Origin: Aldrovandia affinis
Lineage: Eukaryota; Chordata; Actinopteri; Notacanthiformes; Halosauridae
Length of the DNA stretch: 64,000 nucleotides
Reading direction: 5' to 3'
Assembly: GCA_029706075.1 (NCBI GenBank)
Contig: JAINUG010000047.1
Location: 5,639,830 to 5,703,829, forward strand
Below, piece by piece: positions 29,521 through 40,374 of the stretch; position 1 is the stretch's first letter; each line of letters opens with the position of its first letter. Both the position numbers and the translations under genes were made by a program. Below the pieces are notes generated by a model, which did not search any database, had not been told where the DNA came from, and saw only the letters and a program-made list of their open reading frames with translations.

Positions 29521-32500
29521 TCATAAGGGCGCGTGATTTACAACCATTATTCCCATTTCTTATACATTACCTTCCCCGGTCTGGTCGGCGGCTCAGGGAG
29601 ACCCGACGCCTTACTTCTTTAGTTGCCCATCCTGGTGCTCAAACGGACACAAAGAACTAAAACACCTATCCTTTTTCCCTTTTACCCAGGCTGTTGCCCT
29701 CAATCTTTCACTTTCTGTTTACTCAATTCATTCGCAGTCACCTTAATTTACTTAATTCCCATGAGTTTTGCCCATAACCACTCCTCTCCATGCCAATACC
29801 GTTTTCACTTATGTTGCAACTTTATTAATTTTACCTTTTCTTTTTTGCCCACTCTTATAGTATTGACTCCACTTCCAAAGTTCCCAAGCCTGGAAACCTT
29901 TAATCAAATACTTACCCTCGGGCGGTAAGTGTCACATACGATTACTCCGACCAACTCCTCCTAAACTTCCTCCTTTGCCACTTTACACTAGAAAACAGTC
30001 CCATGAGCAGGACTATTCTATTACACTGGTGTCTTGCTTACCCCCACCTAACATTAATTGTCCAGAAAACAGTCTCACCCTTTATCTCAGTTCAGGATGG
30101 TGTCATCCACCACAGGTTCCGCAGTTTCCAATGTGGGGCTTCCAATCCTCCTACGAGAATAGAAGGGATGGGTTCCCTAACCATCTATAATGGTCAACCG
30201 TGCACTGAACATTGGAATTGCTGCGGCCCCCTCTAGCGGATGTTATCATCACATTACTTTAACCACTTGTTGTTTACTACTTCTATTTTCAAAGGAAGCG
30301 AGACTGTGATCTTATGTTCGAAGGTTTTATAATTGCCTCGCCCGTAGGCGAGCGGTCTAACACTCAGCATGAAGAACATCCGAGTATTTAAATAGTAATA
30401 ATAATAATAAATCTCTCTTCCTTGAGATCCCTGTTGGCTGTAGGAATTTCACCCATTGCCCCTGAACTAAACCTTATTTATTTAGCGCGCCAAACACACG
30501 TTTTATCTTCCCAGCATATGTGTTTTTCTATACATTGGGACGGGGTCCCTCTAATTTACGACCTTTCAGTAAGTTTCCCTCCGTGTTGCGGTAATTTGGG
30601 TAAATCACGAAGCCCATTCCCAAAGGACTGACCTTATCTGGCAATACACTTAGCTCTCTGCTCGGAGGGGGGTTCTGTCAGCCTCCAGGAGCGGGTTTAA
30701 CTCCCCCTCCTTCACCATGACACGCCATAACTCACGCTAATGAAGAGGTGAGCATCCCCAGATCTGTTCTTTGGTTGTGCGCGCATGCATCAGAGTGAAC
30801 CACACCGCCTAAACTGAAAAACCCTGCAGATTGTGGGTGAGCGTGCATGCCCAAATATGCCTTTTGAAAGAGCACCTTAACCTATACCCTCGAAATGGCG
30901 TAGCACCCACCTTTCTCTAATTTCATATTCGCCAAATAGAAAGGTCCGCCAAACTACCGACACTTGATTTGAAACCACCCTAACTAATGATACCAAGACT
31001 CCCTTTGTGTTTCTTTCTCTGTTATCAAGTCAGATCTCCCTGCTCCGCCTGGCCTATCTGACTCCCCTTCGTGCGCTTACTCCGCGCTACTTCCGGCCCC
31101 CCCGGACATTCCTCTCATCGCTGCCAGCGCTCGCGAGCGCCAAATTTAAAGGGAATGTACGCGGGCACACTCCTTACCCCAGAGCGTTAGCTCTTGAAAA
31201 TCTACCCGGATCTTCCTTCGCATTACCCACTTGGTAATTTATCAAAGGTTTCCTTAGATCAACTGTGCCTCCTAATAACACTCAACTTCCTCAGACTTTA
31301 TAAACGGAGCAGCGTTCTCATTTTGTTAAGTCTCTATGCCTCCTATTTACCTTCACAAGCAAATAAAGAGTTGAGCCACATTTATCTGTTGGACCAATAA
31401 TGTTACACAAATTGAATCGCTCAAATTAAACAACATATGAAAATGCACTATCTCTATACTCCTCTCACTATGCCTCCCTCTGCAACACCTTTCCTTCCTC
31501 CCATCTTTCCTGCCTTGGCTCCCATGCCCTACTCAGCGTGTAACTTCTTGGATGTTGCGTAAAATCTTATTTTGGCTTACGTCACAACTCTAACAATATG
31601 TTCAAGCTTTATTGGCACTTACTTGGCTATCCTTGAAACAAGAGCCGGTCAGGTTGGGAGGTCACTTCGTTTGCCTGAACAACCAAACCAAACCCCTATC
31701 GGCTACAAGATAACATATACCAAACCCAGCTCCTGTCCTGGGAAGAAGTTTAAACAATTTGGAGAAGCAAGTTGGGATGGAAAAATGACCTAAACCCAAC
31801 AATTCAGAAAGGGAAGTTCTTAATAGAAACCAGGGCGCTGTATATGGATGAAAACAAAAATCGAAAATAAATCCAAATAAAGACACCCAAAGGCGTGAAC
31901 AATGATTTGCCCCTCCACCAAAATCTAAATATAACCCGAAATTTAGGAAAGCGGGTGTAAATGGAAATCCACAAACGAAACCTAGGAAACGTGTTTAAAT
32001 GAAAAAGCAAAAACCGGAACAAGGAACAACGAAAAGCGTATAAATACGAATACCGATAAATGCGCTCAACAGACAATCCCAAAGCTAAACCATACTATCG
32101 CTGCTAAAACAGCGAAAGGCTATAATCCAAAATATACGAAAACGCACTAAAAGGGAAGCTGAAGCTAAACACGTGAAACAATAAAATTAAAATAAGAAAA
32201 TGCCCTACGTGGAAATATAAAACTAAAACACTTTAACCAATAAACCAATGATAAACCACACACAATTATTAATAAAACACCGAAAGTACACTAAAATTGG
32301 GAAAGGTAAAGATAAAGTGAAATTCAATAAACCTACACCTCCTACTAAGAGATTACGAATCGCAAAGGGAAACTTAATAAACGCAAAAGGGCGAGTCAGG
32401 AACGTCAACAGAGTCACGCAGGTTAATAATAAGCCAGATGCAAAACATTCACCTGCGAATCGCTGAAACCCCAAAACCCCTTCTGCGCTGACAATAGTCT

Positions 32501-33480
32501 AAGAGCTACGCATGCCGACAGCTCTAAAACCACTAAAGTTTGTATCTCTACTTATCACCCCTGGGTCTAATACACTGGGCGAAGTGCCAAAGTTTCAAAA
32601 CGTGCAAGTGCCGCTTTGGTAACCTCCAATTCCTCTTGACTCCGTTAACAAGCGGAGTTCCGATTTTCCCAAGTTCCTTCACTGCCCGTTAGCTTGTCAA
32701 CGCAAAAAGATAAATCAAAACCGCTAGCTAGACCTAGGAAATCCCCCCTCTATCTGAGGCATCCCCAAGCAATGGCTTATCACAGCGCAAATAGACAATG
32801 TCTCCACGCTGCATACACTAAATATTCCCCGTTAATACAACCTATCCAACTATTAAGTGTTTCCCAACAATAATGCATCAACCTTCTCCGCACCTTTGCG
32901 GAACAACACACTTAACTCGCCGTATACCTTTTATTCTAGAAAGCACCACAACACGAATACCCAAAAATCCACAATTAATTTCACAGCCTGCATAGAGTTG
33001 ATTGTAAATGCTTGTCGTAACTAAGTCCCCTCGATTTAATGTCTAAGGCAAGTACAATATGTGTTTTATACTTTATTTTTATCGCTTGGGATTTCCTATG
33101 CGGTTAATAAACATTAACTTTTACTCCCTTATTTACGGACTCATTTGACTATTTCCTGGGGCTCATTTATTCACAGTCCTTATCCCAATAGACCGGAATC
33201 TTGACAAGCTTATTGCAAAGTTTACCACAACTTTATACCGGCTGTAATCTAACACCTGCGTAACTCTGCAAGCTATGACTGCAGCGCACACACCACACAT
33301 CCAAACCCCAGCGGACACAAAGCACAAACAGCACGTACAACTCACGTATAATCGCACAAAACACATATAACAATTCCAACACATATATAGCAGTTTGTAC
33401 ACTCATTCCAACTTCACAACTCCCTCAAACCTGACTAGCGGCCACAAGTCACCGTTAGTGGCGCGGGGCAATCTGCGCAC
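29521..33480 (-). other. ERV1 interior without recognisable gag or pol
   Basis: Some 3.9 kb between the leader repeats and the pol remnant. On neither strand can I see matrix, capsid, nucleocapsid zinc knuckle, protease or RT core motifs, and no frame exceeds about 100 codons. The text is not repeated elsewhere in the window. A few simple repeats occur (TAATAATAATAA near 30395). Either gag-pol has been replaced by unrelated sequence or it has diverged beyond recognition; the young LTRs favour replacement before the last transposition. Confidence 0.55.
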
Positions 33481-33534
33481 TACAATTAACTTTTAGCAGT
33501 GCGAGCCATAATTTTCATTTAACAGCCCCCCGTC

Positions 33535-33905
33535 ATTTGCACACTGGCAAGCGCTTGGTCGTAGCTCACTTTGAGCCCAATCATCTGTTGCCGGCCACGC
33601 CGCTTGCACACACAGGCAAGCGCTTGGTTTTAGTCCGCCCTGGACTTTGGCCAAGTGTTGTCGGCAACGATGCTTGAACCCGTCCTGAGCGACCGTCTGT
33701 TCTCGACAGCGTCGCCGCACACACAGGCAAGCGCTTGGTCGCAGTCCGGTCCGGACCCCGGCCGAGTGTTGTTACCAACGCCGCTGCACACACAGGCAAG
33801 CGCTCGGTCTCAGTCCGGCCCGGACCCTGGCCAAGTGCTGTCGACAACGATGTTGGAAGCGCTTGGTCGCTTGCGCACACAGGCAAGCGCTCTAGACATG
33901 GACCT
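33535..33905. repeat. Tandem repeat (about 68 bp) in ERV1 leader
   Basis: The word ACAGGCAAGCGCTTGGT or a close variant recurs at about 33611, 33722, 33790 and 33877, with a degenerate unit at 33542. Each full unit continues with a TCCGGNCCGGA-type inverted word and GGCCAAGTGTTGT. The repeats lie 300-700 bp downstream of the primer site in viral sense, where many retroviruses carry packaging or translation elements. Confidence 0.8.
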
Positions 33906-34217
33906 TATGCTTTTACCAACGACGCTAGTCAGTGCCACCAGTTCCTCTGCAGAGGCGACTTTGTGACATGCCCTCTCATACTCGCATACACCTCAATTCA
34001 TTCAAACACACAAAACATAAAATTACCTCAGACTCCGTACGTCCTTTAATTTAGGTTCTTTGGAGGAGAGACCTCCCGCAGCGCAGCCTGAGCGGACCCA
34101 CTGTTCCCAGATGCAACCGTCTTGCAGATTTTTTAAATAGGCTCTGCTTACCTTTTCCCTATGGCCAGGGTTGCATCGACAGCAGCAGTCCCGCTCAGAT
34201 CTCCGTGTCTCGTGCCT

Positions 34218-34235
34218 CTCCTGGCTGGCTCGCCA
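34218..34235 (-). promoter_or_regulatory. ERV1 primer-binding site, tRNA-Arg
   Basis: On the minus strand the text TGGCGAGCCAGCCAGGAG follows the 5' LTR. It is the exact complement of the 3' end of a vertebrate cytosolic tRNA-Arg (the ACG isoacceptor type, from memory) including CCA. Reverse transcription would start here. A 7-base spacer separates it from the last CA of the LTR. Confidence 0.82.
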
Positions 34236-34240
34236 TTAAT

Positions 34241-35511
34241 ATTGTAGATTTTGAATGCTGCCCCAAAACAGCACAATCGTCAGAGTCTGAGGTAAATACG
34301 GTTTATTGCATATAACACAAGTTTAGATACAACAACCTGGCTGAGTTTGCGCAAAAACAGTTGCCTCCTTCTCACGTGCACCCACTTTTTGTCTCCTCAA
34401 TTCCTCCTTGGAGGTTGGCCACCACGCCCCCCTGGCTCAACCCCTCCCCCTGACTTCGCAGCATTCCATCCTTCTGAGGCCCCTTCAAATTCGCCTTTTT
34501 CATTCTTTCCCCATTTAACAGATTAATAAAAGGATAAACAGACATAGCCAGATCTTGAGCGAACATACACAGACTTAAGCAGAAATGACCAGCCTTGGGC
34601 TGGCATACACAGCCCTAAACAGATATAACCAACCTTGAGCTGACCCAACTGTGTACTATGTCTTTACTTAGATTGTTTAACTTAATAACAGCTTTATTAA
34701 TACAGGAATACATTTTTGCCCCATACTTTATTCAATGGCCTAATGCCAGTGGTCTATAATTTTAATATGCTTGTTATGCAGCCCAAATGCTGGCAATATA
34801 TGTATATACAGGATCTCTATTACAAAGTTAAACATTTAAGGTGTGGTGGAATTTAGCTCTGTCCCCCTCTACTTAGGAGCAGCGCTTGACCGGAGCCCAT
34901 AAATTCAGATGACAGGAGCCCCGTCTTTTAACAGCCCCATCTGGTGGGGTGGGGGTTCTGATTGATTAAATCGTGAGTGGGGCACAGTCCAACTTCAAGT
35001 CTCGGGTCCGAATTCTTTCCCGTGCACATACTTTGTTAAACAGGAATAATTTACGGCTGTACTAATGGGTCCGTGGATCTCCAACTCAGATTTACATTTG
35101 GTCTTCTCTCTGTGTCCATTGTATTTAAGGCATGTGATCTGCACCGCCTGCTCGTATTTTACGGCCTCAACGTGTCACTTTACCTTATCTACAGACACTA
35201 TTTATGTTTGTGTGATACTCAAACATCATGCTGGCGGTTATCTGCAGCTGGCCGGCCATACAACCCCAGCCCCAAACAACCCCCCTAGAATCACAGAGGC
35301 AGAATGCGGGGTCAATGATCTCATACCCTTCAGCAGGCGCTTCCATCCAAAGCGGCCCACAACAGAGAGTACACGCATCCCCCAGCGGTGTGGTCCCATT
35401 GCATTACACAGGAATATAATAATACAATGCTTCACCTGGGAATTGGCGTCTGAGTCACGAGTCCTGTTTCCTACCCCCTACTGTCCTATCCTTCTCCAAA
35501 AATCCACCACA
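34241..35511 (-). repeat. ERV1 5' LTR
   Basis: About 1271 bp, nearly identical to 22078-23354. It begins, in viral sense, at 35511 with TGTGGTGG and ends near 34241 with CTACAAT. The AATAAA signal is conserved. The target duplication CTTCT follows at 35512-35516. Confidence 0.95.
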
Positions 35512-35820
35512 CTTCTCTCTCCAGTTTCTCGCCCTCACCGAGATCTGGATCAGCCTTGACAACTCCACTACTCCTGCTGCCCTCTCGTCCGCCTACTCCT
35601 TCTCCCACACCCCCCGGCCATCCGGCCGTGGTGGTGGTACAGGTTTGCTTATCTCTCCCACATGGAAGTTCTCAGTCGTTCCCCTTTCCAACCTGTCTAT
35701 ATCCTCTTTTGAATACCACTCTGTCTCCATCACCTATCCTACTAAACTCTTTATTGTTGTTGTTTATCGTCCACCAGGGCCCCTGGGATGCTTCCTCGAC
35801 GAGCTAGACACCCTGCGCAC
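35512..35820 (+). pseudogene. L2-like LINE endonuclease, 3' part
   Basis: The endonuclease resumes here: SLQFLALTEIWISLDN with the metal-binding Glu (TEIW for TETW), SYSFSHTPRPSGRGGGTGLL and FIVVVYRPPGPLGCFLDELD. The text after FLDELD jumps straight to the RT linker (SRVSLRAAERKWAKSRHPSD). The C-terminal half of the domain with GDFN and SDH is therefore deleted. It is non-functional. Frames shift between about 35560 and 35650. Confidence 0.82.
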
Positions 35821-37655
35821 CTCCCGGGTCAGCCTCCGTGCTGCTGAGAGGAAGTGGGCAAAATCCAGGCACCCATCCGACCTTTCATCCTATCAGTCTC
35901 TACTGTCTGTGTTTTCTTCTGCCGTTCACTGCCGCTAAGGCAAACTTCTATCAAACTAAAATTCAAAACTCTATCTCTAAACCTCGTCAACTGATCTCTA
36001 TTTTCTCCTCTCTCCTCAGCACACCTCCTCCCCCACCTCAGTCCCCCTTCACTGCAGATGACTTTGCTGTTTTCTTCGAGGAGAAAATTGCAGACATCCG
36101 CAGCTCCTTTGTACCCTCCACTCCCTCTGTGCCCTCCACTCCCTCCCCTCCCTCTGTGCCCTCCACTCCCTCTGTGCCCTCCCCCTGCTTCCCCTCTTTT
36201 TCTCCCCTCTCAGACTCTGATATTTTCCACCTCCTCCTCTCCCACCGCCCTACCACTTGTGCCCTCGACCCTATCCCTTCATCCCTCCTCCACGCTATCA
36301 CACCTGACATCCTCCCATTTGTCACCTCCCTTGTGAACTCCTGCCTGTCTTCTGGTTGTTTCCCCTCACCCTTCAAAAGGGCCCATATCACCCCTCTGCT
36401 GAAAAAACCCACTCTAGACCCCTCAGTCATCCAGAATTATCGCCCAGTATCCCTCCTCCCCTTCCTGTCACTGCTTTCCTCACAGAAAATAACCTGCTGG
36501 ACCCCCACCAGTCTGGCTTCAGACTTGGCCACTCAACAGAAACCGCTCTCCTCTCGGTCAATGAGGCACTTCACACCGCACGAGCAGCCTCCCTCTCCTC
36601 CATCCTGATCCTGCTTGATCTCTCAGCTGCCTTCAACACTGTGGAGCACTCCATCCTCCTGTCCTCCCTGGCAGCAACAGGGATCTGCGGTACAGCCCCC
36701 GCCTGGATCGATTCCTACCTCTCCGGTCGCTCCTTCCAGGTTGCCTAGGCTGGTAAAGTATCACCGCTTCTCTCTCTCCCCACCGGGGTTCCACAGGGCT
36801 CAGTCCTCGGTCCCCTTCTCTTCTCCCTGTACACCCGCTCCCTTGGCTCTGTAATCTCTTCCCACGGCTTATCTTACCATTATTATGCTGATGACACTCA
36901 ACTCTTTCTCTCCTTCTCCCCATCAGACACTCAGGTCTCTACCCGCATCTCTGCTTGCCTGAGGGACATTCAGAGCTGGATGGACAGTCACCACCTAAAG
37001 CTCAACCCAGGTAAAACAGAACTAATCTTCATTCCTGCCCTAAACTCTCCCCACCTTGATTTCTCCATTTCTCTAGGTGACACCTTGGTGACATCATCAC
37101 CCTGCACGAAGAATCTCGGTGTGGTGATGGACAACAGGCTGTCCCTATCAATGAACATTGCATCGGTAAGCCGGGCGTGCAGATTCTTCCTGTATAACAT
37201 CAGGAGAATCCGTACCTTCCTTACCACGTACTGTACCCAGCTCCTGGTCCAAGCAATGGTACTGTCCCACTTGGACTACTGCAACTCGCTCCTGGCTGGC
37301 CTTCCCGCATCTGCCATCAGACCCCTGCAACTCATCCAGAACGCTGCAGCCTGTCTGGTTTACAACCTTCCTAGACACTCCCATGTCACCTCCCTGCTCA
37401 CTACCCTCCACTGGCTGCCTGTTATAGCTTGCATAAAATTCAAGACATTGGTCCTAGCATACCAAGCAGTCAAGGGATCAGCCCCAACATACCTCCTCAA
37501 GATCTTCAAACCCTACACACCTGCCAGACCACTCAATTCTGCTACCTCAGGACGCCTAGCACCTCCCCCCCTCCGCACCTGCACTTCCCGGTCACGTCTC
37601 CTGTTGGTTCTGGGTCCACGATGGTGGAATGACCTTCCTGTGGACGACTGAAGAC
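35821..37655 (+). pseudogene. L2-like LINE reverse transcriptase
   Basis: The plus-strand frames 35838-36608, 36356-36748 and 36980-37651 carry the linker (AAERKWAKSRHPSDLSSYQS), a Pro/Ser-rich tandem region (repeats of PSVPSTPS, about 36110-36190), HITPLLKKPTLDPSVIQNYR, then HQSGFRLGHSTETALLSVNE, LLDLSAAFNTVEHSILL and the thumb with VLSHLDYCNSLLAGLPASAI and HVTSLLTTLHWLP. The catalytic box lies near 36885 (YHYYADDTQLFLS in another phase). At least four frame changes and a small deletion around 36460 make it a pseudogene. It remains recognisable throughout. Confidence 0.85.
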
Positions 37656-37995
37656 TCACCTCTTCAGGGTGCACCTCTCCCCGTAGTCCGGTTTTTGTTA
37701 ACTTAGGGACATGGTTGCTTAGTATTACACATGTCTACTTGTTTATGTATTGTATTAGGCTTAGGCACTATTTTCTGCATTGATTGCTTTATTGCTACCT
37801 TTGAATTGTGGCTACAGGTTTACCTACAGGGTCCTAGTTTAACTATGTGGTTGCTCCTAGCACCTAGGAACTGTACTTCCCACTAGGGTAGCTTTCAGCT
37901 AAACTGTTCTTGACTACGGTTAACACTTTGTTGTATGTCGCTCTGGATAAGAGTGTCTGCCAAATGCCTGTAATGTAATGTAATGTAATGTAATA
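37656..37995 (+). repeat. L2-like LINE 3' UTR and tail
   Basis: Untranslated end terminating in TGTCGCTCTGGATAAGAGTG, CCAAATGCC and five TAATG-type units. SINEs with the same tail use this LINE's enzyme; the SINE at 47515 ends in a closely similar motif. Confidence 0.85.
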
Positions 37996-38519
37996 GTGAT
38001 ACTAGCGGCAATAATAATAATTACTGTATAAGTAGCAATAGGCTACTTTAGGGAACTTTATATAAATAAAATTGCCCAACTTATCCATACCCATCAAACT
38101 CCGAAGGTAAAAATATATATATTTGCGCCATGCATGTTCTGCGCTAAAACAATTATCTAAACGTTACAATATATGTGATAGATATTCAGTGTTTTAGAGA
38201 TCTCTTTTTAATTAATTTTAATGTTTCGTATGATTTTTTACTTGGATTAATGGCACTGTTATTATTATTATTATTATTATTATCATTATTAGTAGTAGTA
38301 TTTTATTGTAAATATTATTATTATGCAATGATGTGCATATGTTCGTAAAATGCCATTCTGGCACATACAGTGGTACAGCATCTGCAAACTCGTTAACAAG
38401 AGATTATGGAGTGGGAGGGAAACTAAAGAACATATACATTCTGATAACATCTAAAACGTTATCCACTATTTAAACTATTTAATGTAATCTATAATGTTTA
38501 CCCGTGTTTTACTATTAGG
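37996..38519. other. AT-rich spacer with (TTA)n microsatellite
   Basis: No gene. A run of TTA/TAT units lies at 38260-38300, followed by AGTAGTAGTA. Confidence 0.6.
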
Positions 38520-39928
38520 TTATTTTAATGGGGGATTTCAACATCAATTGGGAAGATAAACACAGTAGAAAGACCCTAAAACAAATTATGACAAAATTTG
38601 ATCCTATCCAGCTAATTGAAGGGCCAACAAGGGTAACATCTTCTTCCAAGACCCAAATTGATCTACAGTAGTGTTCAGCAATAAACCTGAGCGGGTAACC
38701 AAATCATTTAACATGGTTACAGGGCTGTCTGATCATAATTTGACTCTTATAGCTAGAAATCTGTCAAAGAAACTTTAATCTAGGAAGCTATCTTAGAATT
38801 CCTAAGGGTGACCAAGATGATTTCAATGCTGCAATAAAGGGAATTAACTGGAATGTTCTACTGTCAGGGACAAATGTGGAGACTGATAGCCACTTGTTTC
38901 TTTCCACAATCAAGTCTACAATAAATAGCTTTCTAAAAGAAACAAAGCCCAACCATTGTCAACAGATCATTCTCCCCTGGATAAATGGACATCTATGGAA
39001 ACTAATGAAAGAACAAGATCACGCCCTAAAAACAGCCGTAAAGTCCAAATTAGAACATGACAAGCGTATGTTCACAACACTGAGAAACAGAGTAATCAAC
39101 AAATGAAGACAGGCCAAGGCATCCCTCTTCATCAACATAATTAGAGGCAAAAGGAAACTGTAAACTGGTTTGGGATCATCTGAAGAAGTTGACCACAGGA
39201 ATTCAGGAAAAAGACTAGAGGTAAATGTAAATGATTGTCTAACAGAAGACCCAGTACAAATTGTAAAAACTCTCAACACATACTTTGTTGACTCTGTTAA
39301 GGCACTAACACATAGCCCTCCTACTGGTTCATTACATCTAGTGCCAGTAAATGAAACACTACCCATCTTGTCTATACACGAGGTCGCAGAATCAAAAGTT
39401 ATCAAAAACAATACTAAGCTCACTAAAAAACTCTAAATCTAAAGACGTGTTTGGATTGGACTGTGTAGCAGAACAGCTAATTGCCCACCTCAACAACACT
39501 CCATACACATTACACCCTATGCAGTTTGGCTTCAGAGCCAACCACTCCACCGAAACTGCTAACTGTTTTTTCCTGAGACTGTAAAATAAAAAATGGACAA
39601 AGGGGGTATCGTTGGAGCTGTGTTTCTAGACCTGAGGAAGGCATTTGATACCATTAACCACAAGGTACTCATCACAAAGCTATATATGTTTGACTTCTCC
39701 CCTGATGCCTTAAAATGGATGAGATCCTACCTTGAAGGTAGAACACAGTGTGTCCAAGTGAGTGGTGAGTCATCACCCTTCCTCAAATATGATGTGGGTC
39801 TGCCCCAGGGGTCGATCCTGGGGCCCCTCCTGTTCAGTCTATATATCAATGATCTGCCTTCTGTCTGTGCTGGGTCTGCAGCTCAAATGTATGCAGTTGA
39901 TACGGTGATATATGTACATGCTAAAAAC
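38520..39928 (+). pseudogene. Rex1-like LINE endonuclease end and reverse transcriptase
   Basis: MGDFNINWEDKHSRKTLKQI (GDFN) opens the block at 38530. The RT part reads HPMQFGFRANHSTETANCFF, VFLDLRKAFDTINHKVLITK, VGLPQGSILGPLLFSLYIND and MYAVDTVIYVH. In the last, the first catalytic Asp of YADD is replaced by Val, which would abolish activity. The N-terminal fingers are partly deleted near 39480, where the linker jumps to NNTPYTLHPMQF. Stops lie at about 38670 and 39105. The SDH box of the endonuclease is also disturbed (GLSDHNLTL near 38728). Confidence 0.85.
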
Positions 39929-40027
39929 AAAAACTCTGTTGATAATTGGTTGTATGTTCTGTTTTCTCATTTGGTGCAAGTGTTCTCTATTCACTTTAGA
40001 GGTCTTCTGAATTTCGTGAACCTAACA
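39929..40027 (+). repeat. ERV2 5' LTR fragment (R-U5 part)
   Basis: Ninety-nine bases, from AAACTCTGTTGATAATTGG to CCTAACA, identical to 45654-45752, the end of the 3' LTR. The missing left 313 bp would hold U3. The fragment starts just after the AATAAA of the intact LTR, near where an R region would lie. Confidence 0.9.
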
Positions 40028-40029
40028 AT

Positions 40030-40048
40030 TGGGGGCTCGTTCTGGGAT
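40030..40048 (+). promoter_or_regulatory. ERV2 primer-binding site, tRNA-Pro-like
   Basis: TGGGGGCTCGTTCTGGGAT follows the LTR after two bases. It resembles the complement of the tRNA-Pro 3' end used by many gamma-type retroviruses, with one extra base and one substitution. Confidence 0.72.
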
Positions 40049-40308
40049 CCCAATATCTCACCGCACGGCGCAGAGGAAGGGCGTGAGGTCTGAACCGTGC
40101 ACGGGGCTTGTTTCAGAGGCAAGTTTTTTGAGAAAGTCCTCGGTCCGGATCAGGCAGGATCCTTGGATAATTAGCGAGGCCAGACAGCCAACGTTCCTCT
40201 GAAAGCGCGGTGAGTGACGGGATTTTTCCGAATTCTATTTAAGATAAAAGTGTGATATTGAACCTAGAGCCTTGCCATAAAGGAGAGTGACAGAACATAG
40301 GTGTGACC

Positions 40309-40374
40309 ATGGGAAAGTGTAAGAGCAACGGTGGTTGTTGTTGTTGTTGTGGGTGTAAAGAAAGTGATGGTTAA
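40309..40374 (+). pseudogene. Possible ERV2 gag start, interrupted
   Basis: An ATG in good context (GACCATGG) opens a 21-codon frame starting MGKCKSNGG, with Gly at position 2 as in myristoylated matrix proteins. It then enters a run of Cys codons caused by a GTT microsatellite and stops. Text after the stop (GDWFEHVKRK) may be its continuation. Position after the primer site supports gag; no other gag motif confirms it. Confidence 0.35.

Larger units (their letters stand above)
22078..35511 (-). mobile_element. ERV1: gamma-type endogenous retrovirus with two LTRs
   Basis: A 13.4-kb provirus in minus orientation: 5' LTR 35511-34241, primer site 34235-34218, leader with tandem repeats (about 33900-33540), about 3.8 kb without recognisable genes, a pol remnant (29520-28760), piggyBac insert (28761-27370), env surface region (27256-25934), a 650-bp interruption, env transmembrane region (25262-24291), 3' non-coding part, purine tract (23366-23355) and 3' LTR (23354-22078). 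The LTRs differ by only about two substitutions and two small indels over 1.27 kb, so insertion was recent. The paired CXXC and CX6CC motifs in env are gamma/epsilon-retrovirus features. Gag and most of pol are missing, so it could only have moved with help from another element, or it lost them later. Confidence 0.92.
21530..37995 (+). mobile_element. L2-like LINE split by ERV1
   Basis: A plus-strand LINE begins near 21530, is interrupted at 22077 inside the endonuclease and resumes at 35512. It ends at 37995 with CGCTCTGGATAAGAGTGTCT followed by TAATG repeats, the classical L2 3' end. The left part reads GGLWNCRSAAQKADFISAYA and the right part SLQFLALTEIW. The uninterrupted paralogue at 61539-62099 joins the equivalent segments directly, which proves that the provirus is an insertion. 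Without ERV1 the LINE is about 3.0 kb. Confidence 0.92.

Noticed and set aside
29623-30236. Plus-strand frames in the ERV1 interior as host genes
   Set aside because: No domain, codon pattern or splice structure supports them; they overlap freely in different phases.
33535-33905. The leader repeats as a repetitive protein-coding gene
   Set aside because: Open frames occur on both strands simply because the 68-bp repeat is GC-rich; frames change between units and no signal peptide or conserved domain exists.
22078-35511. The 1.27-kb direct repeat (22078-23354 and 34241-35511) as a segmental duplication
   Set aside because: The repeat ends coincide with a 5-bp target duplication, a purine tract and a primer-binding site, and env lies between. 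It is an LTR pair.
36058-36336. A proline-rich protein frame
   Set aside because: It is an alternate-phase reading of a short tandem repeat in the LINE linker.
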